Source: an uncultured Acidobacteriota bacterium
GTDB taxonomy: Bacteria > Acidobacteriota > CAIWXX01
Reading direction: 5' to 3'
Length of the DNA stretch: 64,000 nucleotides
NCBI GenBank assembly: GCA_903916735.1
Contig: CAIWXX010000082.1
Location: forward strand, 102,912 to 166,911
The notes under the pieces were generated by a model. That model had not been told where the DNA came from. It saw only the letters and a list, made by a program, of their open reading frames with translations, and made no database searches. This document shows positions 1-9,700 of the stretch, piece after piece. The number at the start of each line of letters is the position of its first letter. Position 1 is the first letter of the stretch. The position numbers and the translations under genes were made by a program.

Positions 1-65
1 CAGGCGGAGTCATCGGCGCCGGCACACAAGCACAAATTGCCGCCCAGGAATCAACAGCCGCTCGC

Positions 66-1040
66 TCATCGACTCGTCAAGACATTGTACAGCAGCGTCT
101 GATCGCCGGCGACGGCGAAGAGGTATAGCTTCCCATTGTAAACCGCGGCAGACACTGCGTACTTGGTCAAGGGTCCGGATAGGTTCTCCAAGGACCAATG
201 TGTGAGCGATGGCTTACGATTGTATGTACAGAAGATGCTGTTGGTGAGTTTGTCCTTCACGAACACGTACTGTACGTTATTGTAGACAGTCGCGGCCGGG
301 CTCACGTCGGTCAGGAGCCACGTGCTAAACAACCACCAGACACCTGCCCAGCCTCCCTCCTTGTAGTAGGTGTAGTAGATTTTGGAGTCACCAACCCCTT
401 TACCAAAGAGCCACATTTGCCCCTGCCAGACACAGCCACCCAAGGCGACGTCGCTGTAACCGGTCGGAAACACAGGGGCGGGTCCAGCTCGGTTGTTGTA
501 TGTATCGTCCAGCCAGTAACTAAGTAGATTGTCGGCAAAACCGTGCGTGAAGAGGTACACGGCTGGCCCATCGGCGATTGCGCACATGTGCTTGCTGGGA
601 ACATCAATGTCGGAACAATTGCTTTCCGACCAGTACCCATTGTCGTTCGTAAACCTATGGACGTTGCCATAGTAGCCTGTGTCAACGGGAAGAGTATAGA
701 CTTCGAGCTTGTTGTTACAGACGGCCCCGCAGAGCTCGACATCGGTGTGGAGGCCATATTCTAGGATACGGAACCCGCTCCATCCCGCGCTCGTGTAAGT
801 ATTCATGTAGATGGCATGGTCGTTGATGCCCCTCGCGAAAAGGTACAGCTTCCCCGAGTAGCTGATCGCAAAGGGTCCCGCGTCCGTGGTGCCACCGTTG
901 GGAATCGTATGCCAACCGCTCCACCTTCCTGGTGATGATGCCGTGTCACTCGTTTGGCCAAGTGAGATGCTGGCGATGCCGAGCAACAGCAGGGCTGCAC
1001 AGACAAGGATGCCCAGGAATTTCGTCCTTCCGCCGTTCAT
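66..1040 (-). CDS. Secreted beta-propeller / lectin-like repeat protein (copy 1)
   Basis: A 324-residue protein. The start at 1040 is chosen over an upstream in-frame start because a strong AAAGGAGG ribosome site lies 7-8 bases before it and a clean signal peptide (basic NGGRTK, hydrophobic core, cleavage near SLGQ) follows directly. The mature part has about six repeats of roughly 45 residues with the pattern W..W / D..P...Y.GKLYLF..G..D..IY, which resembles PLL/DUF346-type lectin propellers. It is a full-length paralogue of the next gene upstream (1359-2330), and the two share their upstream DNA as well, so they arose by tandem duplication. Probable role is an exported or surface carbohydrate-binding protein; ligand unknown. 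It is the last gene of a leftward cluster with a sensor kinase and a response regulator, and its promoter carries the cluster's shared palindrome. Family call is moderate; secretion is well supported. Confidence 0.75.
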   Translation of the reverse strand: MNGGRTKFLGILVCAALLLLGIASISLGQTSDTASSPGRWSGWHTIPNGGTTDAGPFAISYSGKLYLFARGINDHAIYMNTYTSAGWSGFRILEYGLHTDVELCGAVCNNKLEVYTLPVDTGYYGNVHRFTNDNGYWSESNCSDIDVPSKHMCAIADGPAVYLFTHGFADNLLSYWLDDTYNNRAGPAPVFPTGYSDVALGGCVWQGQMWLFGKGVGDSKIYYTYYKEGGWAGVWWLFSTWLLTDVSPAATVYNNVQYVFVKDKLTNSIFCTYNRKPSLTHWSLENLSGPLTKYAVSAAVYNGKLYLFAVAGDQTLLYNVLTSR

Positions 1041-1131
1041 GTTGATATCCTCCTTTGGATGATGTGTGGTTACTGGCAACGATATTCGAGCGACTCTGTC
1101 ATCATCATAGTATTTCTCATCTTCACCTGCA

Positions 1132-1177
1132 ATTCTCGTAACAAACGCAACTCCTGTCACCACTTACACAAATAGTG
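1132..1177 (-). promoter_or_regulatory. Promoter with 20-bp operator palindrome, propeller copy 1
   Basis: Read on the minus strand, an imperfect palindrome at 1158-1177 (CACTATTTGTGTAAGTGGTG) runs into a -35-like GTGACA (1155-1160), followed 17 bases later by GAGAAT (1132-1137). The same three parts in the same spacing occur upstream of propeller copy 2, and a close version lies upstream of the response regulator gene. Confidence 0.6.
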
Positions 1178-1358
1178 TTGATGCCGACGGGAATCCTGAG
1201 TCTGACACCGAGAATTGATCGCTGATGCAGACCCGCCGGCGTCGTGTTCACGCGGCGCAGGCCACCAGTACCACGTTGTGCGACAATCAATCGAAGATGG
1301 TTTTTGCCTTCTCATCTAATGAGACGCCCAATCAACCTTTTTCTCCGGGCATGCGGAA

Positions 1359-2330
1359 TCACTTGCTGAAGACGCTATACCAGACGCTCTGGTCGCCGGC
1401 GATGGCGAAGAGATACAGCTTCCCGTTGTACACAGCAGCAGACAAGGCGTACTTGGTCAACATTCCCGGTACCACGGCACGAGCCCAGAAGTTGACTGAC
1501 GGATCATGGGATCTCAAACTGTAGATGCGGTTGTTCATCTTCCCTTTCTCGAATATGAAAAGGCTATTTTTGTACACTGCCGTTGCGGCGCTTACGTCGG
1601 TCTTGACGCTATTGACGACTGGACCCCAGCTGTTCAGCCAACTCCCATTTCGGTTGAAGCTATAGAAGAGCGCGGAGTTATCACTATTTCTCTTATCAAA
1701 AAGCCACAACTGTCCCGCCCAGACACAGCCGTTGACGGCGGTATCGCTCGCGAAATCGCCGGGTACCTGATACCAATTATTATCGTGGCCATACATGTTG
1801 TCCCGCCAATAGATTTGTGTATCACAACATCCCTTGAGGAATAGCAAGGCGTCTTGCCCATACATGAGCGCGCACGTTGCGAAATTAGCATATTGGGTGT
1901 CCGCGGAAAGTTCTCCAAACGAGCAGCTCCAATGACCATCGATGTAGCAGCCGATATTGAGGCGGTGAGTGACAGAGTTACTGGCATAGAGGTAAAGGTT
2001 GTTGCCATATGCGTTTCCGCCGACAGGGAGGGTGGTTGTTATGTCACCGACCACATCGCTGTACCCGCTCCATCCGTATGCATCAAAGGTATTCAGGTAA
2101 ATACGGCCGTCCACCATTCCCTTGGTGAAGAGCCATAGCTTCCCGGAATAGCAGATCGCGAAGGGCGCCGCATCAGTTTTGCCAACCATGGGGATTTTAT
2201 GCCAGGTGCTCCACGTTCCTGATGGAAGTGCCCGGGATGCCGCTTGAACGAGTGAGATACCGGCGAGACCAAGCGAAAGCAGGGCCACATAGAGAATCAT
2301 GCCCAGGGATTTTGTTCTTCGGACGGTCAT
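1359..2330 (-). CDS. Secreted beta-propeller / lectin-like repeat protein (copy 2)
   Basis: A 323-residue paralogue of the protein encoded at 66-1040. The start has an AAAGGAGG ribosome site in the same sequence context as copy 1. A signal peptide (TVRRTKSLG, then a hydrophobic stretch ending near LVQA) precedes the repeats, in which phrases such as SGKLWLFTKGM, NSLFIFEKGK and NGKLYLFAIAGDQ recur about every 45 residues, typical of a tachylectin/PLL-like propeller. The C-terminal third is most like copy 1 (the LTKY.LSAAVYNGKLYLFA.AGDQ block), and the middle has diverged, so the pair is not recent. It lies directly downstream of the response regulator gene with its own promoter. Likely exported and carbohydrate-binding; the ligand cannot be read from sequence. 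Confidence 0.75.
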   Translation of the reverse strand: MTVRRTKSLGMILYVALLSLGLAGISLVQAASRALPSGTWSTWHKIPMVGKTDAAPFAICYSGKLWLFTKGMVDGRIYLNTFDAYGWSGYSDVVGDITTTLPVGGNAYGNNLYLYASNSVTHRLNIGCYIDGHWSCSFGELSADTQYANFATCALMYGQDALLFLKGCCDTQIYWRDNMYGHDNNWYQVPGDFASDTAVNGCVWAGQLWLFDKRNSDNSALFYSFNRNGSWLNSWGPVVNSVKTDVSAATAVYKNSLFIFEKGKMNNRIYSLRSHDPSVNFWARAVVPGMLTKYALSAAVYNGKLYLFAIAGDQSVWYSVFSK

Positions 2331-2421
2331 GTTGATATCCTCCTTTGGAAGATGTGTGGCTATTGGCGGCGATATTCAAGCGACTTTAACGTCACCAAAG
2401 TAGCTCTAATCTTCACTTGTA

Positions 2422-2467
2422 ATTCTCGTAACAAATGCAATTCCTGTCACCACTTACACAAGTAGTG
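2422..2467 (-). promoter_or_regulatory. Promoter with 20-bp operator palindrome, propeller copy 2
   Basis: The minus strand reads CACTACTTGTGTAAGTGGTG at 2448-2467, overlapping a -35-like GTGACA (2445-2450), then GAGAAT 17 bases downstream (2422-2427). Palindrome, both promoter hexamers and their spacing match copy 1, while much of the leader between them and the gene has drifted. Confidence 0.62.
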
Positions 2468-2560
2468 TTGATGCAGACGGAAATCACTGGTCTGGTAGCG
2501 AGTATTTTTCGCTGAGGCAGGCCTGCCGGCAGCTCGTTCACGCGGCAGGAACGACCGGGG

Positions 2561-3238
2561 TCACTTCACGATTCTCAAGCGCAGAGCCTTCGAAACAGCC
2601 TCCGACTTGGAGTGCACGTGTAGTTTCTCGTAGATGTGCTTGATGTGATAGTTGACGGTATTGAGGGAGACGCCGAGCTCTTCGGCGGCTGTTCTGTAGT
2701 TGTGCCCATCTACCAGCATCTTCAGCAATCGCGCCTCGTGCGGTGTCAGCTGATCCTCCATACGGCTCGGCGGAATCCCTTCCTTGAACAGCTTCAGAAC
2801 TCGCCGTGCCACGCCCGGCGACAGCGGCGCTCCACCGTCCCTCGCCTCTCTGATGTTCTCCAGAAGGCGCGCGGGCGGCGTCCCTTTCAGCAGATACCCG
2901 GATGCACCTGCACAAATTGCCGCGAAGATTCTCTCATCATCATCATAGACGGTGAGCATAAGAATCGCCAAGCCGGGATACCGCTCGGTCAAGATCCGGA
3001 TTCCTTCGATGCCGGACATCCCAGGCAACCCGATGTCGACAAGCGCGACATCGGGGAGGTTCCCTCGCAATCCCTCCAACCCATCTTCCATGCTCCTGTA
3101 AGTACCGGCGCATTTGTAGCCGGGAGTGCCGTCGATGAGCATTCGGAGGCCGTCTCGTATTCCCGCCATATCTTCGATGATCGTGACTTTGATCATCCCG
3201 TTGTCGCTCTTGCTATCGGTCTGAGGCGTTGCCGACAT
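2561..3238 (-). CDS. NarL/FixJ-type response regulator
   Basis: A 225-residue DNA-binding response regulator. Residues ~15-135 form a receiver domain: acidic pair IIED (~21-23), phospho-acceptor Asp ~68 in VALVDIGLPG, and the conserved Thr/Lys in MLTVYDD and LLKGTPP. Residues ~160-220 form a LuxR-type helix-turn-helix (LTPHEARLLKML..., then LGVSLNTVNYHIKHIYEKL). The ATG at 3238 is preferred over a TTG at 3247: AAGGAG lies 11 bases before the ATG but only 2 bases before the TTG. It lies directly downstream of the kinase gene on the same strand and is its probable partner. NarL-family proteins bind short inverted repeats as dimers, which fits the palindrome found upstream of this gene and of both propeller genes. 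The family is certain; the regulon is inferred. Confidence 0.92.
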   Translation of the reverse strand: MSATPQTDSKSDNGMIKVTIIEDMAGIRDGLRMLIDGTPGYKCAGTYRSMEDGLEGLRGNLPDVALVDIGLPGMSGIEGIRILTERYPGLAILMLTVYDDDERIFAAICAGASGYLLKGTPPARLLENIREARDGGAPLSPGVARRVLKLFKEGIPPSRMEDQLTPHEARLLKMLVDGHNYRTAAEELGVSLNTVNYHIKHIYEKLHVHSKSEAVSKALRLRIVK

Positions 3239-3263
3239 TTTTTCCAAAACTCCTTGGCATTAT

Positions 3264-3307
3264 ACTAAGGCACAGCCACCGGCATGTCACTACTTGTGTA
3301 AGTAGTG
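3264..3307 (-). promoter_or_regulatory. Promoter with perfect 8-bp-arm operator palindrome, response regulator gene
   Basis: CACTACTTACACAAGTAGTG (minus strand, 3288-3307) has perfect arms CACTACTT/AAGTAGTG around a 4-base centre. It leads into GTGACA and, 17 bases later, TAGTAT (a TATAAT lies 3 bases further on). This layout equals that of the two propeller promoters and suggests autoregulation of the regulator apart from the kinase gene. Confidence 0.6.
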
Positions 3308-3330
3308 TCGTGATTAATTGCCTGGAAAAA

Positions 3331-6300
3331 CTACCTGGTCTTGGACCGACGCAATGGTATGCGCACGGTAATGTGCGTTCCTTCTCCCGGCCGCGACGCG
3401 AGAGTAAACAATCCGCCGAGCGCCTCGGTACGCGCGCGCATATTCTGCAACCCGTGTCCGGTGCCGGCGGACTGTGGATCGAATCCCCGGCCATTGTCCG
3501 TCAAGGCAATGTCCATCCACCGGCCTGCAACTCCCAAGGCGGCATCGACCTGTGTGCATTTCGAGTGGCGTGCGATGTTCGCGATAGCCTCTTTCCATAT
3601 CAGATAAACCTCACGGCGTAGCAACGGATCGAGACTCAATTCTTCGACGCCCTCCGCGACGTTGAATCTGATGTGAATGTCGCTCGTCGCGAGCGTATCG
3701 GAAGCGAGGCGTCGCATTCGGTGGACCAAGTCTTCGACTCGGTCCTCTTTCGGATTGATCGACCAAACGATGTCACTCATGGACTCGACCGTGTCGCGGG
3801 AGGTGTTGGCGATACGCGACAGCAACTCTGCGGAAGTCTGATCTCCTTCGCCGGTCCGTCGGCCGACCACTTCGCTCATGATCGCTATCCACGACAGATT
3901 CGCTCCAATGTCATCATGAAGGTCGGTCGCGATACGCGTCCTGACCCGTTCGACTTCAACATGCCGCCGCAGGCGCGAGCGGTAGATCGCATAGGCCACT
4001 GCGATCAGAGCCGCGCCTTCCAGCATGAGAAACCACCAGCGGCGCCATATCGGGGATAGAATGCGGAAGGAGATGGTGGCCGGCTGGCTGCTGACCGAGC
4101 CGTCCTCGGTGATTGCGCGAACCGAGAAGCGATATGTTCCAGAAGAGAGGTTCGTGTAGTTCACGGTGCGCAACGGCGTTTGTGGCCCCCACTCTTCTCC
4201 GGCGCCTTCCAGTTTGTATTGGTACCGGGCGACTCTGCCGGAGCCCAAGACAATGCCTAGCGAATCGATCTCCAGTTGGTTCTGATTGGGCTTGAGCACG
4301 AGTCCGGAGATCGCGGTCTCGCCGAGCTCGAACAGAGGGTGCGCCACGCCATTGATGCGAAGTCCTGTCACAAACGTGTGTGGGGCTGCGTACGATTGAC
4401 TTGGCGGAGGGATGAACCGTGCGAGTCCGGTTGCAGTGGCGAACCAGAGCGCCCCCGAGCGATCTCTGCACGCACCGTAGAATGTGCCGCATGGCAGCCC
4501 ATCGGCACTCGTGTAATGCTCGACGCCGCCGACTTCCGGATCAAGCACGTCTAAGCCGTGACCTGTTCCGAAGTACATCCTCCCATATGCGTCCTCGGTG
4601 ATGCACCCCACCTCGTCGCTCAAGAGTCCTTCATGCGTCGTGTACCTTTTGATTCGCCCTGGACGGGCCGCTGCTGGGTCTTCGATGAGTCTGACGCCGT
4701 CATACCGGGAGGCGATCCAGAGCCGACCGAGATGATCGAGATGAAATGCAATCGTCTCATCGGGTATTCCATCCTTCGCTGAAAGGAGCAAGAACCGGCC
4801 GTCCCGATATCGCGCGACACCCCCAGCGTAGAACCCGATCCAGAGGCTCCCAGACCGGTCTTCACAGAATGCCGTAGGGGCTTCATGAGGAATTCCCTCA
4901 GAGTAGATGTGGAACCTGCCCGACCTGCGGTCCCATCGGTTCAGACACGATGAGTTGTATCCATACGTGCCGACCCAGATATCTCCTCGGGAGTCCTCGT
5001 AAACCTGAATAACGTGATCTTCGGACAGGCCGTCACGTGTCGTGTAGACCGCGAGCGGTGAATGTTCAGCCATGTCGCGCACCGGCATCCGTGCATATCG
5101 ACAAAGACCCTTCCTTGTCGCGACCCACCACTCACCCATGTGATCTTGCAGGCAAATCCGATCCGTTCCTAAACCCGACCACTCGACACTCTCCAGCAGC
5201 CTGGGACGTACGGTCGAGAAACGCTGCCCATCGAACTTTTGGATTACTATCCCATGAATGCCGGACTCGGCGCACAGCTCCCCTGCTCTGTCCTCGAATA
5301 CCGAATGTATATCTTGCTGCGCGAGTCCATCCTGCTCGTCATATGTCACGAATCCGTGGAGCGGTATCTTCATGGCCCCGCCGGCCTCGGTTCCAATCCA
5401 GAGGTCGCCATCCTTGTCTTGGGCCAACGCCATGATTGATTCCTGAATCAGCCCATTTCGTTTCGTGTAGCGGATTATCAGCTCACTCTTTCCCTTGGAC
5501 TCGAAGATGATCTGTGTGAGACCGCCGACGGCGCCAATCCACATATTTCCTTTCGGCGTCTCGATCAGTGAACTAATATCGCGTCCTTGAATGTCTCGGC
5601 CCGCCAAGTACCGGCGTGCCACCAGAATGCCGCCCGGGTGAGGGTATTCCGAGAGCCGGCAGAGCTCATTGTCCTTGCCGACCCATATGCGCCCCTGGCT
5701 ATCTTCCATCAGGGTGGAGATGTAATCCGAGCTGAGGCTATCCTCCATCGTGAGTTTTTCGACGGTTCCTTCAGAACTGCGACGAAACAGACCGGCTGAG
5801 GTGCCAATCCACAAGAATCCTCGCCGATCCAGCAGGAGGGCTCCGACGGAGATCTGACCTGTTGAGGGAGACACAAGCGGCACACTCTGGAACTCCCAGT
5901 GGCCGCCTTTGAGATGACCACAATAGAGACCATTTTCAGTCCCGCACCAGAGATCGCTGTTTTCATCTTCGAGAAGGACGTTGAGGTCACGCGAGGCATC
6001 GTCGGGACCAGTCCATTCCAATGTGAAGAACTTACTGGGGTCGGTGCGCTTCGACGGATCCGGGACGAATCGGCAGAGACCCCGGCTTGTCGCGACCCAT
6101 CTGTCTCCGGCTTTGGTGATGAGCACATCCCATACTCTTTTGTCGGGAAGCCCCTGGTCGATGCCGTAGTTCGTGAATTGATAGCCATCGAACCGCGACA
6201 GTCCCTGCTCAGTGCAGAACCACACAAAGCCCAGCGGGTCCGGAACGATTTCATAGATCAGGTTCTGGGCCAGGCCGTCGGCCGTAGTGTATGTCCGCAT

Positions 6301-6387
6301 CGACAGCCGCTCCGCCGGACTTTGTGAACAGAGGAAAATGAGCAAAGCGCTGGACAGCAGCCCCGAAGTAAAATGTTTCGCCACCAA
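3331..6387 (-). CDS. Propeller-type two-component sensor histidine kinase
   Basis: A 1018-residue membrane sensor kinase. A signal peptide (residues ~1-25) is followed by a long periplasmic region of two-component-regulator propeller repeats (recurring phrases such as DPLGFVWFCTEQGLSRFDG, DRRGFLWIGTSAGL, DKDGDLWIGTEAGG), then a Y_Y_Y domain near residues 710-775. A transmembrane helix lies at ~784-802, then a HisKA_3 phospho-acceptor region with His824 in DLHDDIGANL and an HATPase domain with DNGRGFD and a HGLQNM glycine box. It has no receiver domain, so it signals through the separate regulator at 2561-3238. The first codon is TTG, with GTG as the next codon; neither has a clear ribosome site, so the start is uncertain by a residue. 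Kinases of this architecture often sense polymers or their breakdown products, which fits lectin-like targets, but the ligand is unknown. Confidence 0.93.
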   Translation of the reverse strand: MVAKHFTSGLLSSALLIFLCSQSPAERLSMRTYTTADGLAQNLIYEIVPDPLGFVWFCTEQGLSRFDGYQFTNYGIDQGLPDKRVWDVLITKAGDRWVATSRGLCRFVPDPSKRTDPSKFFTLEWTGPDDASRDLNVLLEDENSDLWCGTENGLYCGHLKGGHWEFQSVPLVSPSTGQISVGALLLDRRGFLWIGTSAGLFRRSSEGTVEKLTMEDSLSSDYISTLMEDSQGRIWVGKDNELCRLSEYPHPGGILVARRYLAGRDIQGRDISSLIETPKGNMWIGAVGGLTQIIFESKGKSELIIRYTKRNGLIQESIMALAQDKDGDLWIGTEAGGAMKIPLHGFVTYDEQDGLAQQDIHSVFEDRAGELCAESGIHGIVIQKFDGQRFSTVRPRLLESVEWSGLGTDRICLQDHMGEWWVATRKGLCRYARMPVRDMAEHSPLAVYTTRDGLSEDHVIQVYEDSRGDIWVGTYGYNSSCLNRWDRRSGRFHIYSEGIPHEAPTAFCEDRSGSLWIGFYAGGVARYRDGRFLLLSAKDGIPDETIAFHLDHLGRLWIASRYDGVRLIEDPAAARPGRIKRYTTHEGLLSDEVGCITEDAYGRMYFGTGHGLDVLDPEVGGVEHYTSADGLPCGTFYGACRDRSGALWFATATGLARFIPPPSQSYAAPHTFVTGLRINGVAHPLFELGETAISGLVLKPNQNQLEIDSLGIVLGSGRVARYQYKLEGAGEEWGPQTPLRTVNYTNLSSGTYRFSVRAITEDGSVSSQPATISFRILSPIWRRWWFLMLEGAALIAVAYAIYRSRLRRHVEVERVRTRIATDLHDDIGANLSWIAIMSEVVGRRTGEGDQTSAELLSRIANTSRDTVESMSDIVWSINPKEDRVEDLVHRMRRLASDTLATSDIHIRFNVAEGVEELSLDPLLRREVYLIWKEAIANIARHSKCTQVDAALGVAGRWMDIALTDNGRGFDPQSAGTGHGLQNMRARTEALGGLFTLASRPGEGTHITVRIPLRRSKTR

Positions 6388-6713
6388 AGTACCGTATTAA
6401 CAACCGATCATGTGATACTGTTTCCGGGTGGAAGATGGGAAATACTACGAGAGTAGTAAATCGCGTCTCGAAAGACGACCGTTAAAAATCATTCTCCGTC
6501 TCCAGGGCCGGATGACTGGCCCATCAGGCAATAATCATGGGGCGATGAACGGCAAATCACGTTCGGAATGTAGACCTGAGGTGCGTCGATGTCAAACAGA
6601 AGTAAGGTCTGTATTCCTTGACCGGAGCCCTGTCAGCCGGTATCATCACGGCAATGCCTATCGGAGCATAACAAAGGCACGCATTCTTCTGCGACACTGG
6701 AGGAGATCGCTGG
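6388..6713. other. Divergent intergenic region with TACTAC/GTAGTA inverted repeat
   Basis: No gene is supported between the kinase gene (leftward) and the TonB-type receptor gene (rightward). At 6443-6458 a perfect inverted repeat TACTACGAGAGTAGTA has the same half-site core (ACTAC/GTAGT) as the palindromes at 1158, 2448 and 3288, but with 4 rather than 8 bases between cores. It lies 56 bases upstream of the kinase start and may be a variant operator. Confidence 0.45.
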
Positions 6714-9700
6714 ATGAGAGATCCTGTATGCAGGAAGGCGATCAGGGGCTTCACTATGGCCCTCGCCCTCCTACTCGGCCACCCCTCAGCGCCGGCCCAG
6801 TCTGTGCAGTATGGAAAGCTGACTGGAGAGGTGACATTCGAAACCGGTGAGCCGCTCCCGGATGTCAATATTCAAATCGCCAGCGCCGCGTTGATCTCGC
6901 GAACACGGTCGACTTCCACAACCTCAAACGGGATGTATGTTTTCATTAATCTGCCGGTAGGAACATACCAATTGACGGCGACGCGAGCTGGGCTGAAGAC
7001 TGTTATTCGTGAGAACATCATGATCTCTGCCGGGGCCGTCATGTCAGTGGACGTCGGAATGATGCTGGGCGAAGTCGCCGAGAGCGTTATCGTCACCGCG
7101 GCGGGCCCGGTCGTGGACAGCGAGACATCGACAGTCAGCACGAAATTCGACGAACCGATGCTCCGGAGGCTGCCCACCAGCCGCGATGCATTCTATGACC
7201 TCGCACTCATGGCTCCTGGGACAACCGGTTCCGCCAAAGTCTCCTCGTGGCTGCCGGGGCCATCGGCATACGGCGGAAGCGCCAACGAAGACTCCTTCCT
7301 GGTGAACGGCATCAACCTGACTGATCCGCGGGGCGGTGCCTTTGGATCACTCGTCAACGTCAACTATGATTCCGTGCAGGAAGTGCATGTTCTGGCCCTG
7401 GGCTCGAAAGCGGAATTCGGCAGCGCCACCGGGTTGACTGTGGACGTCCTGACCAAATCGGGCGGCAACCAATTCAGCGGCAATCTCAGCTATTATGTGC
7501 AACCGCTCAAGCCGGCTGATAACGTCCCTGGCGCCGGTGAGAATCTTGGTAGAGACTGGTTATATCTTGAGCCCGGGTCTCGACCGGATGACAGAACCAT
7601 CAAGGATTCGGAGCTGACGGCAACTCTGGGAGGCCCCATCATCAAGGACAAGGTCTGGTTCTACACAGCCTACGATCACATCAATGAGGATCGCAAGGTT
7701 TCGCTCTGGCCTCTGCCTTTGCAGCGAACCAACCGCTATTATGATTTCAAAATCACAGCTCAGCCAACACCGAATGGCCATGCGTGGGTGGCGTGCCACA
7801 TCGAGAGAAACCGCCTTGAGCATGATACATGGGGGTACGATCTTCCTTGGGATACATCCCTGAATTATGGCGCGACTCAAAACAACAACACGATTTCATC
7901 CGAGTGGCAATGGGTGCAGAACGACAGGAATATGGTCTCAGCCAAGTACCTTGGGTACTGGACGGACTCGAACCCCCTGCTTCCAGCGGATGCGCCATCG
8001 AATCCCGGATACCTCAACTTTTGGAAGTGGCGGGTTTTTGCTGTGAATGGCCACTTCCCTTATAACCAGGCACGTGATTCCACTCGGCATACGATCCAGG
8101 CGGATTTCTCGCACTACGCGGAGAATTTCCTCGGTGAGCAGGACATAAAATTCGGCGTGCAGTATACGGCCGGCCACGGCAACCAGACCGGCGACTATTT
8201 CGCAGGGTACGGTAACTTTGCTTATCCTCTCCGGTATAATCAGGACATCAGCTATTGCAAGAATGCATATGGCGACACCGGGATGCAGTGGTATGTGGAT
8301 CAAAGATATCTGCCGCCATTCAAAACCGTGCGCAGGTATCGCCAGGCAGGGGTGTTTTGCGACGATCAGTGGACTCTCTCAAAGCGCCTGACTCTCAATC
8401 TGGGCCTGCGCTACGACAATATGACCTGCGGCTATGGCAAGGGCGAGGTCTACGAAATGCCGGCCAGTCCTCACGATACCCCGGCCTCGCTCAGTGTCAT
8501 TCGCGATCGTCAAGGGACTGGAAACATATTCGACTTCAACACGCTGTCTCCGCGCCTCGGCGCAACATATTTGCCGACAGATGATAGGAAGACCGCGCTC
8601 AGAGCCAACATCGGGCGGTACTACATGCCGATAGGACTCGACAATCTGGGCCATTACGGCCCCGACATGCCATTGATGCGGACTCATCGACTCTACTTCA
8701 ACGTGCCATGGGAACTGGTCGATACGAATCATAATAACTATGTGGATCCCGACGAAGTCACAGCGGCGGCCAGGTTGCTGAAGGATTTCAAGCCGTATGA
8801 CGGCACGTGGTTGGACCCGACAGACCTATCATGGCAGTGCAAGGTGGCGGCCGGCACAAAGCCGGAGTTCACGGACCTGATCACATTCAACGTCGAACGG
8901 GAGATCATGAAAGACCTCTCACTCTCGGCCACGATCATTCATAAGCGAACCGGTAACACACTGGCCAATTGGCCGATCAACCGGCAGACAGGAAAGCCTT
9001 TTGAATATGAGCGCGTCACGTACACGACGAAATATGGACAGACAGTGGACCTCTATAGCATCCTCATGAAGGATTACAACGCCGACGGCCGGGTCGACGA
9101 TCAGGACGTTAATTGGATCAGAACGAACAGAGACTACGAAGTTCGAAATCTGCCTCAGAATATTGACGGCATCGACCCTGAGCAAACCTACAAAGGGCTG
9201 CAATTGGCCGTGAAGAAACGGTACTCTGATCGATGGCAGATGCTATTGTCGTTTCTGTACTCGGCGTCCAACGGCGTCGCCAATCGCAACCGGCACCAGG
9301 ACTGGTACGTCACCGGGTCGATGGTCATGGATGAGCGATGGATCGAAAGCCCGAATCAACTTATTGACAACATACAAGGGCCGCTGCCGTTCACACCAAA
9401 GTACCAGTTCAAGATCAGCGGTTCTTACCAGATCCCGAAGGCCGAGATCGGCGTCGGCTGGCGTTTCAGTTACGACTCGGGACGCCCCGTCTGGTGGTTG
9501 GAGGATGTCCCGCCGGTGCTACGATGGCCCGATCCGTCAGGGGTCGTGGTCGATACGGTGCCATGGCTCGTCATCGTTGCCGTTGATCCCAAAAATCCTC
9601 GCTATCTACCTGCAACGAAGACACTCGATCTGCATCTGGACCGCATTTTCGATCTCGGCAGGTACAATACTCTCCGCCTGTCGCTGGACTGTTTCAATGC

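Noticed and set aside
66..1163. The long start (1163) for propeller copy 1
   Set aside because: The extra 41 codons cover the promoter and leader shared with copy 2, and the ribosome site and signal peptide fit the start at 1040.
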